A stretch of 64,000 nt of DNA from SIG307 sp045596385 (lineage in GTDB: Bacteria; Bacillota; Clostridia; Lachnospirales; Lachnospiraceae), in NCBI GenBank assembly GCA_045596385.1, contig JAZOCC010000007.1:124001-188000 (forward strand), given 5' to 3'. The translations under genes and the position numbers were made by a program. Shown here piece after piece: positions 7,752 to 16,883 of this stretch. The notes beneath the pieces were generated by a model. It was not told the origin of the DNA, searched no databases, and saw only the letters and a list, made by a program, of their open reading frames with translations. How positions within the stretch are numbered: position 1 is the first letter of the stretch; each line of letters begins with the position of its first letter.

Positions 7752-9038
7752 ATGAGTTTCAAAGTTGAAGAATTAGGCAAGAGCATGGTAAAGCTTACCA
7801 TCGAGGTTGCAGCGGAAGAGTTTGAGAAAGCAATGGAGACGGCATATCAGAAGAATAAAAATAAATTGTCCGTACAGGGTTTTCGTAAGGGTAAGGCTCC
7901 GAGAGCGATGATTGAGAAGATGTACGGCGCAGGCATTTTCTACGAAGATGCGGCAAACGAGTTGATTCCGGATGCGTATGAGAAGGCAGCAGTTGAGAGC
8001 GGTCTTGACATCGTTTCCAGACCGGAAATCGACCTGGTGCAGGTTGAGAAGGGTAAGGAGTTCATCTTTACCGCAGAAGTAGCTGTTAAGCCGGAAGTTA
8101 CCTTGGGCGAGTACAAGGGCGTAGAGGTTGAGAAGACCGATGTGTCCGTATCCGACGAAGAGGTTGCTGCAGAGCTTGACCGTGTTAGAGAGCAGAATGC
8201 AAGAATTCTTACTGTAGAGGACAGACCGGTTGCTGACGGTGACGAGGCTGTTATCGATTTCGAAGGTTTTGTGGACGGTGTACCGTTTGCCGGCGGCAAG
8301 GGCGAGGATTACAAGCTTGTCATCGGTTCCCATTCCTTCATCGATACCTTCGAGGAGCAGTTAATCGGTAAGAACATCGGCGATGACGTAGATGTAAATG
8401 TTACGTTCCCGACTGAGTATCATGCAGAGGAGCTTGCAGGTAAGCCGGCATTATTCAAAGTAAAGATTAAGGCCATCACCGCAAAGGAGCTTCCGGAACT
8501 GGATGATGAGTTCGCAGTAGACGTTTCCGAGTTTGATACTCTTGCAGAGTACAAGGATGACATTAAGAAGAACCTTCTTGAGAAGAAGGAAAAGGAAGCA
8601 AAGTTTGCAAAGGAAGACAAAGTGGTTGATAAGATTATCGAGGGTGCAACCATGGAGATTCCGGATGCTATGATTGATACCCAGACCCGTCAGATGGCGG
8701 AGGAGTACGCACAGAGACTTCAGATGCAGGGGCTGAACTTAGAGCAGTACTTCAAGTTCACCGGTATGAACGCAAACAGCTTCATGGAGAACTTAAAGCC
8801 GCAGGCACTTAAGAGAATTCAGTGCAGACTTGTTCTTGAGGCAATTGTAAAGGCTGAGAACATTGCGGTTTCCGAGGAAGAGTTAGACAAGGAATTCGAT
8901 ACCATGGCACAGAGCTATCGTATGGAAAAGGATAAGCTTGTTGAGCTTGTAGGCGAGAAGGAAAAGGAACAGATTAAGATGGATATCGCAGTACAGAAGG
9001 CTGTTGACTTTGTACGCGACGCTGCAAAAGAAAAGTAA
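7752..9038 (+). CDS. tig: trigger factor
   Basis: Ribosome-associated chaperone and peptidyl-prolyl isomerase acting on nascent chains. The 428-residue product has the expected three parts. The N-terminal ribosome-binding domain carries the signature VQGFRKGKAPRAMIEKMYG (about 39-57). A central FKBP-type PPIase domain (about 150-235) contains VIDFEGFVDGVPFAGGKGED. A helical C-terminal chaperone domain follows. It starts behind AAGGAGG. It opens a chaperone-protease cluster with clpP, clpX and lon, an arrangement conserved in Firmicutes. The gene uses frequent GAG/AAG/GTT codons, as expected for high expression. Confidence 0.97.
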   Translation: MSFKVEELGKSMVKLTIEVAAEEFEKAMETAYQKNKNKLSVQGFRKGKAPRAMIEKMYGAGIFYEDAANELIPDAYEKAAVESGLDIVSRPEIDLVQVEKGKEFIFTAEVAVKPEVTLGEYKGVEVEKTDVSVSDEEVAAELDRVREQNARILTVEDRPVADGDEAVIDFEGFVDGVPFAGGKGEDYKLVIGSHSFIDTFEEQLIGKNIGDDVDVNVTFPTEYHAEELAGKPALFKVKIKAITAKELPELDDEFAVDVSEFDTLAEYKDDIKKNLLEKKEKEAKFAKEDKVVDKIIEGATMEIPDAMIDTQTRQMAEEYAQRLQMQGLNLEQYFKFTGMNANSFMENLKPQALKRIQCRLVLEAIVKAENIAVSEEELDKEFDTMAQSYRMEKDKLVELVGEKEKEQIKMDIAVQKAVDFVRDAAKEK

Positions 9039-9052
9039 GAATGAATTAACAT

Positions 9053-9079
9053 AAGGGATGTTCCGCATGGGCATCCCTT
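9053..9079 (+). terminator. hairpin between tig and clpP (weak or partial terminator)
   Basis: AAGGGATG at 9053-9060 pairs with CATCCCTT at 9072-9079 over an 11-base loop. There is no good T-tract, so it may be an attenuator or an RNA-stability element rather than a full terminator. Confidence 0.35.
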
Positions 9080-9103
9080 CGTTGCAAGGAAGGAGTTTGT
9101 ATT

Positions 9104-9685
9104 ATGAGTTTAGTTCCTTATGTATTGGAGCAGACCGCCAAGGGTGAGCGTACCTACGACATTTATTCCAGATTATTGAAGGATCGTATTATTTTTCTCG
9201 GGGAAGAAGTAAACGATGTAACCGCAAGTCTTGTGGTTGCTCAGCTTTTGTTCCTGGAGAGCGAGGATCCGAAGAGAGATATCAGTTTATATATTAACAG
9301 CCCGGGCGGCTCCGTAACCGCAGGTATGGCGATTTATGATACCATGCAGTACATCAAGTGTGATGTGTCCACCATTTGTATCGGTATGGCAGCCAGCATG
9401 GGTGCGTTCCTTTTGGCAGGAGGTACAAAGGGCAAGCGTTTTGCATTGCCGAATGCGGAGGTAATGATTCATCAGCCGTCCGGTGGTGCAAGAGGTCAGG
9501 CGACCGAGATTGAAATCGCAGCAAAGAATATTTTACGTACAAGACAGAAGTTAAACGAGATTCTTGCTGCCAATACCGGAAAGCCGATTGAGGTAATTGC
9601 GGTAGATACCGAGCGTGATAATTATATGACTGCTGAGGAGGCTGTGGCATACGGCTTAATCGACAGCGTAATCACGAATCGTTAA
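9104..9685 (+). CDS. clpP: ATP-dependent Clp protease proteolytic subunit
   Basis: Serine peptidase that assembles as a tetradecamer and is fed by ClpX and other Clp ATPases. The product is 193 residues, the standard length. The catalytic triad is visible: Ser98 in GMAASMGAFLLAGG, His123 in MIHQPSGG and Asp172 in ERDNYMTAEEA. The N-terminus MSLVPYVLEQTAKGER is typical of the propeptide-plus-loop region. Behind GGAAGGAG, 26 bases before clpX, with which it is probably co-transcribed. Confidence 0.97.
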   Translation: MSLVPYVLEQTAKGERTYDIYSRLLKDRIIFLGEEVNDVTASLVVAQLLFLESEDPKRDISLYINSPGGSVTAGMAIYDTMQYIKCDVSTICIGMAASMGAFLLAGGTKGKRFALPNAEVMIHQPSGGARGQATEIEIAAKNILRTRQKLNEILAANTGKPIEVIAVDTERDNYMTAEEAVAYGLIDSVITNR

Positions 9686-9711
9686 TAGCAGAGGATTGAG
9701 GAGAACGTAAC

Positions 9712-11013
9712 GTGGCAAATAAGACAGATGACAGACAGAACTTTTTTTGCTCTTTTTGCGGAAAAGCGCAAAAGCAGGTAAGAAAGATGATTTCCGGACC
9801 GTCCGGAGTGTATATTTGTGATGAGTGTATCGAACTGTGCGCAGAATTGGTAGACGAAATGGAAAAGGACGATGATTTCGGAGAAGAGGCGGAGAGCGAA
9901 ATCAATTTGCTCAAGCCGATGGAAATCAAAGCCTTTTTGGATGAGTATGTAATCGGGCAGGAGGATGCAAAGAAGGTACTGGCCGTATCGGTGTACAATC
10001 ATTACAAGCGTGTTTTAATGCAGCCGAGCATGGATGTAGAGCTTCAAAAGTCCAATATTTTAATGATTGGTCCCACCGGTAGCGGTAAGACTTACCTTGC
10101 TCAGACTTTAGCAAAGCTGTTAAATGTACCGTTTGCGATTGCGGATGCAACCGCTCTTACGGAGGCCGGCTATGTGGGCGAAGACGTAGAGAATATTTTG
10201 TTAAAGCTCATTCAGGCGGCAGATTTTGATATCGAGCGTGCGGAGCACGGTATTATTTATATTGACGAGATTGACAAGATTACCCGTAAGTCCGAGAATG
10301 TATCCATTACCCGTGATGTATCCGGTGAAGGTGTACAGCAGGCACTGTTAAAGATTTTAGAGGGTACGGTAGCTTCCGTGCCGCCGCAGGGCGGAAGAAA
10401 GCATCCGCATCAGGAGCTTTTACAGATTAATACGACAAATATTTTGTTTATTTGCGGTGGTGCATTTGATGGTCTGGAGAAAATCGTAGAGGCACGTACC
10501 GGACACAAGTCCATGGGCTTTAATGCGGAAATCGGAGATGGTATGGAGCTTCGTATCGGTGATATGTTCCGTCAGGTAATGCCGCAGGATTTGGTAAAGT
10601 TCGGTTTGATTCCGGAGTTTATCGGCCGTGTGCCGGTGACGGTTGCTCTGGATATTCTGGATGAGGATGCGCTGGTTCGTATTCTGGCAGAGCCGAAGAA
10701 TGCATTGACCAAGCAGTATCAGCGTATTTTCGAGCTGGACGGCGTGGAGCTTGAATTCGAAGAAGAGGCGCTTCGTGTAATCGCAAGACGTGCGGTGGAG
10801 CAAAAGACCGGCGCCAGAGGTCTTCGTTCCATTATGGAAAATATTATGATGGATACCATGTATCGTGCGCCTTCCGATGAAAGCATTTTAAAATGTATCG
10901 TAACAAAGGAGGCAGCGGAAGGTACCGAGGAGCCGACCTTAGAAGTTGCGGAGCACAGAACGCGTTCCCATTCCAAAAAGGCGGGGAATCGCAGCACGGG
11001 TGAGAGTGCGTAA
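9712..11013 (+). CDS. clpX: ATP-dependent Clp protease ATP-binding subunit ClpX
   Basis: AAA+ unfoldase that delivers substrates to ClpP. The 433-residue product carries an N-terminal C4 zinc finger (CSFCGK at 13-18 and CDECIELC at about 35-42), Walker A GPTGSGKT, a pore loop in GYVGEDVENIL, Walker B IIYIDEIDK, and sensor and arginine-finger regions including IPEFIGRVPV. The start is GTG at 9712 behind GAGGAG. The C-terminal tail after about residue 405 (EEPTLEVAEHRTRSHSKK) is extended and low in complexity. It sits between clpP and lon. Confidence 0.97.
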   Translation: MANKTDDRQNFFCSFCGKAQKQVRKMISGPSGVYICDECIELCAELVDEMEKDDDFGEEAESEINLLKPMEIKAFLDEYVIGQEDAKKVLAVSVYNHYKRVLMQPSMDVELQKSNILMIGPTGSGKTYLAQTLAKLLNVPFAIADATALTEAGYVGEDVENILLKLIQAADFDIERAEHGIIYIDEIDKITRKSENVSITRDVSGEGVQQALLKILEGTVASVPPQGGRKHPHQELLQINTTNILFICGGAFDGLEKIVEARTGHKSMGFNAEIGDGMELRIGDMFRQVMPQDLVKFGLIPEFIGRVPVTVALDILDEDALVRILAEPKNALTKQYQRIFELDGVELEFEEEALRVIARRAVEQKTGARGLRSIMENIMMDTMYRAPSDESILKCIVTKEAAEGTEEPTLEVAEHRTRSHSKKAGNRSTGESA

Positions 11014-11035
11014 CTGATAGAAATAAGGTGAGAAA

Positions 11036-13351
11036 ATGAGAAACGAAATAAAGGTTATGCCGTTGGTAGCACTGCGAAATATCGTGGTGCTACCGGGCAT
11101 GTTGGTGCATTTTGATGTAAATCGTAAAATCAGTATTCAGGCCATTGAGCAGGCAATGAAGTCCGATCAGATGATTTTTGCCGTTATGCAGAAGGACGCA
11201 TCCGTAGAAGCTCCGACCATTGATGATTTGCATCCGGTGGGGTGTCTCGCCCGCATCAAGCAGATTATTAAATTGCCGGGAAATTTGGTGCGCGTATTGA
11301 TTACAGGCGAACAGCGAGGAGAACTTGACTATTTGGTAAGTGTCTCCCCTTATTTTTCTGCCCAGATTACGGTGACGGAGCAGGAAAAGTCTGTGATGTA
11401 TTCTGCGGTTGAACAGCGTGCTATGACAGGTACCCTGCATGATTTGCTGGACGTCTATTTTTCCGTAAATAATAAACTGGGAAAGGATATTGCGGAGCAG
11501 TTGTCCGGGGTGACGGAGCTTGACCGTTTGATGGAGCAGATGATTGCCATGATTCCGCTGACTACCACCCAGCGACAGGCGCTTCTCGAGGAACTGGAGT
11601 TTTTCCCTCGGTTTGAGCTTTTGGCGCAGATTGTTGCCAACGAAATCGAGGAGCTTCGGATTCGTAAGGAATTGCAGACAAAGGTAAAGGCTAAGGTTGA
11701 TAAAAACCAGAGGGAATACGTGCTCAGGGAGCAGATGAAAGTCATTCGTGAGGAACTGGGAGAGAGTAACGAAGCGGATGAGTTTGTGAAAAAGGCGGAG
11801 GCTTTGGAGGCTTCTGCGGAAATTAAAGAAGCGATTTTAAAGGAAATTGAACGGTATAAGCGTCTCGGAGGCGCTGCATCCGAAGGTGCCGTAGCCCGGA
11901 CCTATATCGAGACATTACTTTCCATGCCGTGGGATAAGGCGACACAAGAGAGCTTTGCCCTTGCGGATGCCAAGAAGATTTTAGAGCGCGACCATTACGG
12001 AATGGAAAAGGTAAAGGTGCGCATTTTACAGTATCTTGCGGTGAGAAAGCGTACCGGAACGGCCAGCGGAACGATTCTTTGCCTGGTGGGACCGCCGGGT
12101 ACCGGTAAGACTTCCGTGGCCCATTCGGTGGCGGAGGCACTTGGGAAAAAGTACATTCGTGTATGCCTCGGCGGCGTACGGGATGAGGCTGAAATCCGCG
12201 GTCACAGACGGACTTATATCGGCGCAATGCCGGGACGTATTGCGGCAGGCATCAAGCAGGCGGGCGTAAAGAATCCGTTGATGTTACTGGATGAAATCGA
12301 TAAGGTGGCAAGTGATTATAAGGGAGACCCGAGCGCAGCACTGTTAGAGGTACTTGATCCGGAGCAGAATGCCCGGTTTATGGACCATTATCTGGACTTG
12401 CCGTTAGACTTGTCCGAAGTACTGTTTATCGCTACCGCAAACACCTTAGAGACCATACCGAAGCCGCTTCTTGACCGCATGGAAGTAATTGAACTGTCCA
12501 GCTATACGGAGGCGGAGAAGTTCTTTATTGCGAAGAGGCATTTGCTTAAAAAGCAGTTACAGAAAAACGGGTTAACGCCAAAGGAACTAAAGGTAACGGA
12601 CAGTGCACTTCGCGGGGTTATCAGCGGGTATACCAAGGAAGCCGGGGTGCGTAAATTAGAGCAGAAGTTAGGTGAGCTTTGCCGTAAGGCGGTATGGAAC
12701 ATCGATGCGGCGGAAGAAGCACCGGAGCTTCCGGTTAAAATAAACGAGAAAGATTTATTTTCTTATCTCGGCAAACAAAAGTATCGTAAGGATACAGTGG
12801 AGAAAAAGCCTCAGGTGGGCCTGGTACGCGGTCTTGCCTGGACCAGCGTGGGCGGTGATACATTAGAAATTGAAGTGAATGTGATGCCGGGTAAGGGCGG
12901 TATTACACTGACCGGTAAGCTGGGGGATGTGATGAAGGAATCCGCACAGACAGCGTTGTCTTATGTGCGGTCCTATTGCGGAGAGTCTCTTTCTGAGGAA
13001 TTTTTTGAGAATCATCAGATTCATGTGCATGTACCGGAGGGCGCAGTGCCGAAGGACGGGCCGTCTGCGGGAATTACTATGGCAACTGCCATTTATTCCG
13101 CAATTACCGGGAAGAAGGTATTGCCGGATGTGGCTATGACCGGCGAGATTACGCTTCGAGGCCGTGTGCTCCCAATCGGTGGCTTGAAGGAAAAGCTTCT
13201 TGCGGCAAAGCAGGCCGGTGTAAAGAAGGTGCTAGTTCCGGCAAAGAATGAGGCTGATGTAGCAGAGCTTGAGGCGGAGATAACAAAAGGACTGACCATC
13301 GTATTTGTCTCTGAGATGAAAGAAGTTCTTTCGGAGGCACTGATAAAGTAA
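11036..13351 (+). CDS. lon: ATP-dependent protease Lon (LonA type)
   Basis: Cytoplasmic AAA+ serine-lysine protease that removes misfolded and regulatory proteins. The 771-residue product shows the N-terminal LAN substrate domain (PLVALRNIVVLPGM), Walker A GPPGTGKTS, Walker B LLDEIDKV, and the proteolytic domain. The nucleophile is Ser677 in PKDGPSAGITMATA, with the partner Lys in GGLKEKLLAAKQAG about 41-43 residues later. It begins 22 bases after clpX and is followed 53 bases later by ysxC, as in many Firmicutes. Confidence 0.97.
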   Translation: MRNEIKVMPLVALRNIVVLPGMLVHFDVNRKISIQAIEQAMKSDQMIFAVMQKDASVEAPTIDDLHPVGCLARIKQIIKLPGNLVRVLITGEQRGELDYLVSVSPYFSAQITVTEQEKSVMYSAVEQRAMTGTLHDLLDVYFSVNNKLGKDIAEQLSGVTELDRLMEQMIAMIPLTTTQRQALLEELEFFPRFELLAQIVANEIEELRIRKELQTKVKAKVDKNQREYVLREQMKVIREELGESNEADEFVKKAEALEASAEIKEAILKEIERYKRLGGAASEGAVARTYIETLLSMPWDKATQESFALADAKKILERDHYGMEKVKVRILQYLAVRKRTGTASGTILCLVGPPGTGKTSVAHSVAEALGKKYIRVCLGGVRDEAEIRGHRRTYIGAMPGRIAAGIKQAGVKNPLMLLDEIDKVASDYKGDPSAALLEVLDPEQNARFMDHYLDLPLDLSEVLFIATANTLETIPKPLLDRMEVIELSSYTEAEKFFIAKRHLLKKQLQKNGLTPKELKVTDSALRGVISGYTKEAGVRKLEQKLGELCRKAVWNIDAAEEAPELPVKINEKDLFSYLGKQKYRKDTVEKKPQVGLVRGLAWTSVGGDTLEIEVNVMPGKGGITLTGKLGDVMKESAQTALSYVRSYCGESLSEEFFENHQIHVHVPEGAVPKDGPSAGITMATAIYSAITGKKVLPDVAMTGEITLRGRVLPIGGLKEKLLAAKQAGVKKVLVPAKNEADVAELEAEITKGLTIVFVSEMKEVLSEALIK

Positions 13352-13404
13352 ACAGGATTCTTACGATACGGTGAAGAACCTTCGTAAGAGGAAGGAGAGC
13401 TTTG

Positions 13405-14010
13405 ATGAATGTAACAAAAGTGAATCTGGAAACGGTATGCGGTATTACCAGTAAGCTGCCGGAAAATCTTTTGCCGGAGTTTGCCTTCGCCGGAAAGTCC
13501 AATGTGGGTAAGTCTTCTTTGATTAACGGTCTGATGAACCGGAAGTCTTATGCGAGAACGTCTTCCCAGCCGGGTAAGACCCAGACCATCAATTTTTACA
13601 ATATTAATGAGCAGTTGTATTTTGTTGACCTTCCGGGCTACGGGTATGCAAAGGTTTCCATGGAGCTTCGGGCAAAGTGGGGAAAGATGATTGAACGGTA
13701 CTTAAAAAAGTCCGAGCAGTTAAAGCTGATTTTCCTTTTGGTGGATATCCGTCATGAGCCGTCGGAGAACGACCGGGATATGTACGACTGGATTGTGCAC
13801 AACGGATTCCAGCCGATTGTTATTGCAACGAAGTTAGATAAGATTAATCGTAGCCAGATTGCAAAGCAGACAAAGCTCATTAGGACAAGTCTTAAGATGC
13901 CGAAGGAAGGAATACTGATTCCGTTTTCGGCGGAGACAAAGCAGGGAAGAGACGAAATCTGGCAAAAGATTGAGGAATTGCTTCCGAAGGAAGAAGAAAC
14001 AGAAGAGTAA
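13405..14010 (+). CDS. ysxC: ribosome biogenesis GTPase YsxC/EngB
   Basis: Essential GTP-binding protein for assembly of the large ribosomal subunit. The 201-residue product has G1 AGKSNVGKSSLIN, a G2 threonine in SQPGKTQTIN, G3 VDLPGYGYA and G4 ATKLDKI. An upstream in-frame TTG exists 3 bases earlier, but spacing from AAGGAG favours the ATG at 13405. It ends the tig-to-ysxC cluster and is closed by a strong hairpin. Confidence 0.95.
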   Translation: MNVTKVNLETVCGITSKLPENLLPEFAFAGKSNVGKSSLINGLMNRKSYARTSSQPGKTQTINFYNINEQLYFVDLPGYGYAKVSMELRAKWGKMIERYLKKSEQLKLIFLLVDIRHEPSENDRDMYDWIVHNGFQPIVIATKLDKINRSQIAKQTKLIRTSLKMPKEGILIPFSAETKQGRDEIWQKIEELLPKEEETEE

Positions 14011-14034
14011 AGATTTGTGAAATTATCAAAAAAA

Positions 14035-14063
14035 AAAGGCCTCGCCGCTTTGGCGGGGCCTTT
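14035..14063. terminator. bidirectional rho-independent terminator
   Basis: A 12-bp GC-rich stem (AAAGGCCTCGCC at 14035-14046 with GGCGGGGCCTTT at 14052-14063, one G-U pair) is flanked by an A-run on the left and CGTATTTTT on the right. It serves the converging ysxC and DUF4364 genes. Confidence 0.85.
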
Positions 14064-14070
14064 CGTATTT

Positions 14071-14622
14071 TTATGACTCTGAATCGGTACTGTCCTTGCT
14101 GCCGGAGGAAAGCAGTCTGGTCACGATGTAAGTATAGATATCGGTGCTGTTTTCTTTCCAGTTGTTACATAGGCGTTCCGCCTCCGCTTCGTTGGAAACG
14201 GTAATCTGGATATCCAAAAGTACGGAGTCTCTGTCTAAGATTTTACATTCTGCCAGATATTCGGAGTGTTTGATTTCGTAATAATCCGCGGGGGTGGATT
14301 GCTCCTCTTTTAACTGGTACCGCTGGGCGGAAAGATACTCATCGATATCGGTTCTGGCAGCGGAGGAAATGTCCTTGAAGAAGAAGGAAAGTGCTTCTCC
14401 GCCGGCCTCCGTAATGTGATACAAGGTCTTGTTACGGACTACTTCCTTTTCGATAAAGCCATCCTCGGTCAGATCGTTGATAGTTTCGTGTAAGGTAAAA
14501 TAGTCGGTGTAATTTTTTCCGATGAAAAAGTCCGTCAACTGGGAATCGGTCATAGGAAAATCAATCCGGTCCAAAATATAGAGAATCATAAGCTTATAGA
14601 GCATTAACATTTCGGATTGCAT
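14071..14622 (-). CDS. DUF4364 family protein (winged-helix type)
   Basis: A 183-residue protein of a Firmicutes-specific family of unknown function. Its first about 90 residues (MLYKLMILYILDRIDFPMTD, then ETINDLTEDGFIEKEVVRNK) look like a winged-helix DNA-binding fold of the PadR/MarR kind. The C-terminal half is predicted alpha/beta. It starts behind AAAGGAG, overlaps the end of the radical SAM gene by 19 bases and is probably translated from the same message. A regulatory role is inference from fold only. Confidence 0.8.
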   Translation of the reverse strand: MQSEMLMLYKLMILYILDRIDFPMTDSQLTDFFIGKNYTDYFTLHETINDLTEDGFIEKEVVRNKTLYHITEAGGEALSFFFKDISSAARTDIDEYLSAQRYQLKEEQSTPADYYEIKHSEYLAECKILDRDSVLLDIQITVSNEAEAERLCNNWKENSTDIYTYIVTRLLSSGSKDSTDSES

Positions 14623-15521
14623 AGGGAACTCCTTTCCATGCGTTGTCGTAAGGTATTCAGTACCGTCTTTTTATCTGCACTCCATAAGGGAGCAATGAGA
14701 GAACGTTTCGGACCGTCTCCCGTCAGCCGGTAAATCACGGTATCTTCCGGAATTAACGGTAGTAACGTAAAGAGAATATCCATGTAAGCGTCAAGAGACA
14801 TGCAGGCAAATTCCGAAGGTTCTGCGGTTCGGTAGTAGTCTGCCAAATCCGTGTCTTCCAGTACGTGTAACAGTTGAAGCTTGATGCCGTGAATGTTGCC
14901 TTTTATCATATGGCGGACGGTGGCAATCATATCCGGCGGTGTCTCCTTCGGAAGTCCCAGAATCACATGGGTGATAACAGGAATTCCGGCGGCCTGTAAG
15001 CGGGCAACAGCATCATCGTAAACCTCCAAAGGATATCCGCGACGAATGAATGTCGCAGTTTCTTCGTGAATGGTTTGCAGACCAAGCTCTATGTAAATCG
15101 GTTTGTGTCTGTTTAGAAAAGCAAGCAGGTCGATACAGTCCTGCGACAAACAATCCGGCCGTGTGGCAACGGAAAGTCCTACTACTTCCGGGTCGTCCAT
15201 TGCCTCTTCAAAGATTTGTTTCAGATAAGGTACCGGAGCATAGGTGTTGGTAAAGGCTTGGAAATAGGCCAGATACCCGGCAAAGGAATCCTTGTTTTTC
15301 GGAAGCTTTGCGGCAACCTTTTGCTTTGCGACGGAAAGCTGCTCCGTAACGGAAAGTGTTGCGGGAGCAGCAAAGTCACCGGAGCCGCCGCGACTGCAGA
15401 AAATACAGCCGCGTGTGTCTAAGATGCCGTCCCGGTTCGGACAGGACATACCGCCGTTTAAAGAAATGCGGTATACTTTGCCACCGAAGCGGGAGCGGTA
15501 ATAGTCGTTTGCGGTAAGCAT
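14604..15521 (-). CDS. TIGR01212/YhcC-type radical SAM protein
   Basis: A 305-residue radical S-adenosylmethionine protein related to E. coli YhcC. Cluster-binding cysteines are Cys27, Cys39 and Cys42 in SCPNRDGILDTRGCIFCSRG. Elp3-like radical SAM core elements follow: VGLSVATRPDCL, IELGLQTIHEETATFIRRGY and HVILGLPKETPPDM. The reaction is not established for this family. It begins 6 bases after the malic enzyme stop and has only a weak ribosome-binding site, which suggests translational coupling. Confidence 0.88.
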   Translation of the reverse strand: MLTANDYYRSRFGGKVYRISLNGGMSCPNRDGILDTRGCIFCSRGGSGDFAAPATLSVTEQLSVAKQKVAAKLPKNKDSFAGYLAYFQAFTNTYAPVPYLKQIFEEAMDDPEVVGLSVATRPDCLSQDCIDLLAFLNRHKPIYIELGLQTIHEETATFIRRGYPLEVYDDAVARLQAAGIPVITHVILGLPKETPPDMIATVRHMIKGNIHGIKLQLLHVLEDTDLADYYRTAEPSEFACMSLDAYMDILFTLLPLIPEDTVIYRLTGDGPKRSLIAPLWSADKKTVLNTLRQRMERSSLCNPKC

Positions 15522-15527
15522 GGGAAT

Positions 15528-16679
15528 CTACCGGATATGAGCTTTTACCGCTGCGCTGACCGCATCACATACTCGCGGGTCAAACGGCTGCGGAAGGATA
15601 TTGTCGTCGGAAAGCTCGTCGTCGGAAACAAGGCCTGCGATGGCAAGGGCAGCCGCCAGCTTCATTTCTTCGGTAATCTGAGAAGCACGACCCTCCAGTG
15701 CGCCCCGGAAAATGCCCGGGAAGGCGACTACATTGTTTACCTGGTTCGGGAAGTCCGAGCGGCCGGTTCCGATGACACGTGCCCCGGCTTTTTTTGCCAG
15801 GTCCGGCATGATTTCCGGTACCGGATTTGCCATGGCAAACAAAATGGCATCGGAGTTCATGGAGGCTACCATTTCTTCCGTTACGATATTCGGCGCGGAA
15901 ACACCGATAAAGATATCGGCGCCCATTAAGGCATCTGCAAGCAAACCTTCTTTTTCTTCCAAATTAGTAACCTGTACCATTTCCTGCTGCATCCAGTTAA
16001 GACCGGCCGTTTTCTTGGAAAGCATACCTACTTTATCGCAAAGCGTCAAATGCTTGAAGCCGTAATTTAACAAAAGCTTAGAGATGGCAATACCGGCAGA
16101 GCCTGCACCGTTTACTACGATGCGGCAGTCCTCTTTTTTCTTGCCTACGACTTTTAAGGCATTAATAATACCGGCCAGCACCACAATAGCGGTACCGTGC
16201 TGGTCGTCGTGAAAGACCGGAATCGGTAACAGTTCCTTTAATCGGGTTTCGATTTCAAAACAACGAGGGGCGGAAATATCCTCCAGATTAATTCCGCCGA
16301 AGGCCGGAGCAATATTGACAACGGTCTTAATAATTTCTTCTGTATCCTGGGTGTCCAGGCAAATCGGGAAGGCGTTAACTCCTCCGAATTCTTTAAACAG
16401 GACACATTTTCCTTCCATAACCGGCATGGCGGCAGCGGCACCGATGTTACCGAGGCCCAATACCGCACTGCCGTCGGAAATAACGGCTACCGTATTGGCC
16501 TTGATGGTGTATTTGTAGACTTCCTCCGGATGCTCGGCAATTACCTTACAAGGCTCTGCAACGCCCGGGGTGTAGGCAAGTGCCAGGTCTTCTCTGGAAT
16601 TTACCTTACATTTTGCTTCTGTGGTTAATTTGCCGTTCCATTCCTTATGAAGGGCAAGAGATTGTTCTGCTGTAGTCAT
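15528..16679 (-). CDS. NAD(P)-dependent malic enzyme (oxaloacetate-decarboxylating malate dehydrogenase)
   Basis: Oxidative decarboxylation of malate to pyruvate and CO2. The 383-residue product is the short bacterial type, without the phosphotransacetylase domain of MaeB. Motifs include LALAYTPGVAEPC at the N-terminus, SDGSAVLGLGNIG, the metal-binding HDDQHGTAIV and the dinucleotide fold IVVNGAGSAGIAI. It starts behind AAAGGAG. First gene of a three-gene minus-strand operon with the radical SAM and DUF4364 genes; the functional link is unclear. Confidence 0.93.
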   Translation of the reverse strand: MTTAEQSLALHKEWNGKLTTEAKCKVNSREDLALAYTPGVAEPCKVIAEHPEEVYKYTIKANTVAVISDGSAVLGLGNIGAAAAMPVMEGKCVLFKEFGGVNAFPICLDTQDTEEIIKTVVNIAPAFGGINLEDISAPRCFEIETRLKELLPIPVFHDDQHGTAIVVLAGIINALKVVGKKKEDCRIVVNGAGSAGIAISKLLLNYGFKHLTLCDKVGMLSKKTAGLNWMQQEMVQVTNLEEKEGLLADALMGADIFIGVSAPNIVTEEMVASMNSDAILFAMANPVPEIMPDLAKKAGARVIGTGRSDFPNQVNNVVAFPGIFRGALEGRASQITEEMKLAAALAIAGLVSDDELSDDNILPQPFDPRVCDAVSAAVKAHIR

Positions 16680-16790
16680 AGAAAAGCTCCTTTGAATATG
16701 AAAATCTTAGTGGTTATTGCACGAAATTACACTCGATATTATACAATATGAAAAGAGAAAGTGCAAGCGTACTGAACGGCAAAAAAGTGT

Positions 16791-16819
16791 TTGACGAAAC
16801 ATGAAATAAGGAGTACAAT
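16791..16819 (+). promoter_or_regulatory. sigma-A promoter of the GGDEF sensor gene
   Basis: TTGACG at 16791-16796 and TACAAT at 16814-16819 with a 17-base spacer. The resulting leader is about 58 bases. Confidence 0.6.
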
Positions 16820-16883
16820 ATAAGTAACCTATATAAAAATGTTCGTGAATTGAAAATAGAGTGGTTGAAAGGGGGCTAAGAAT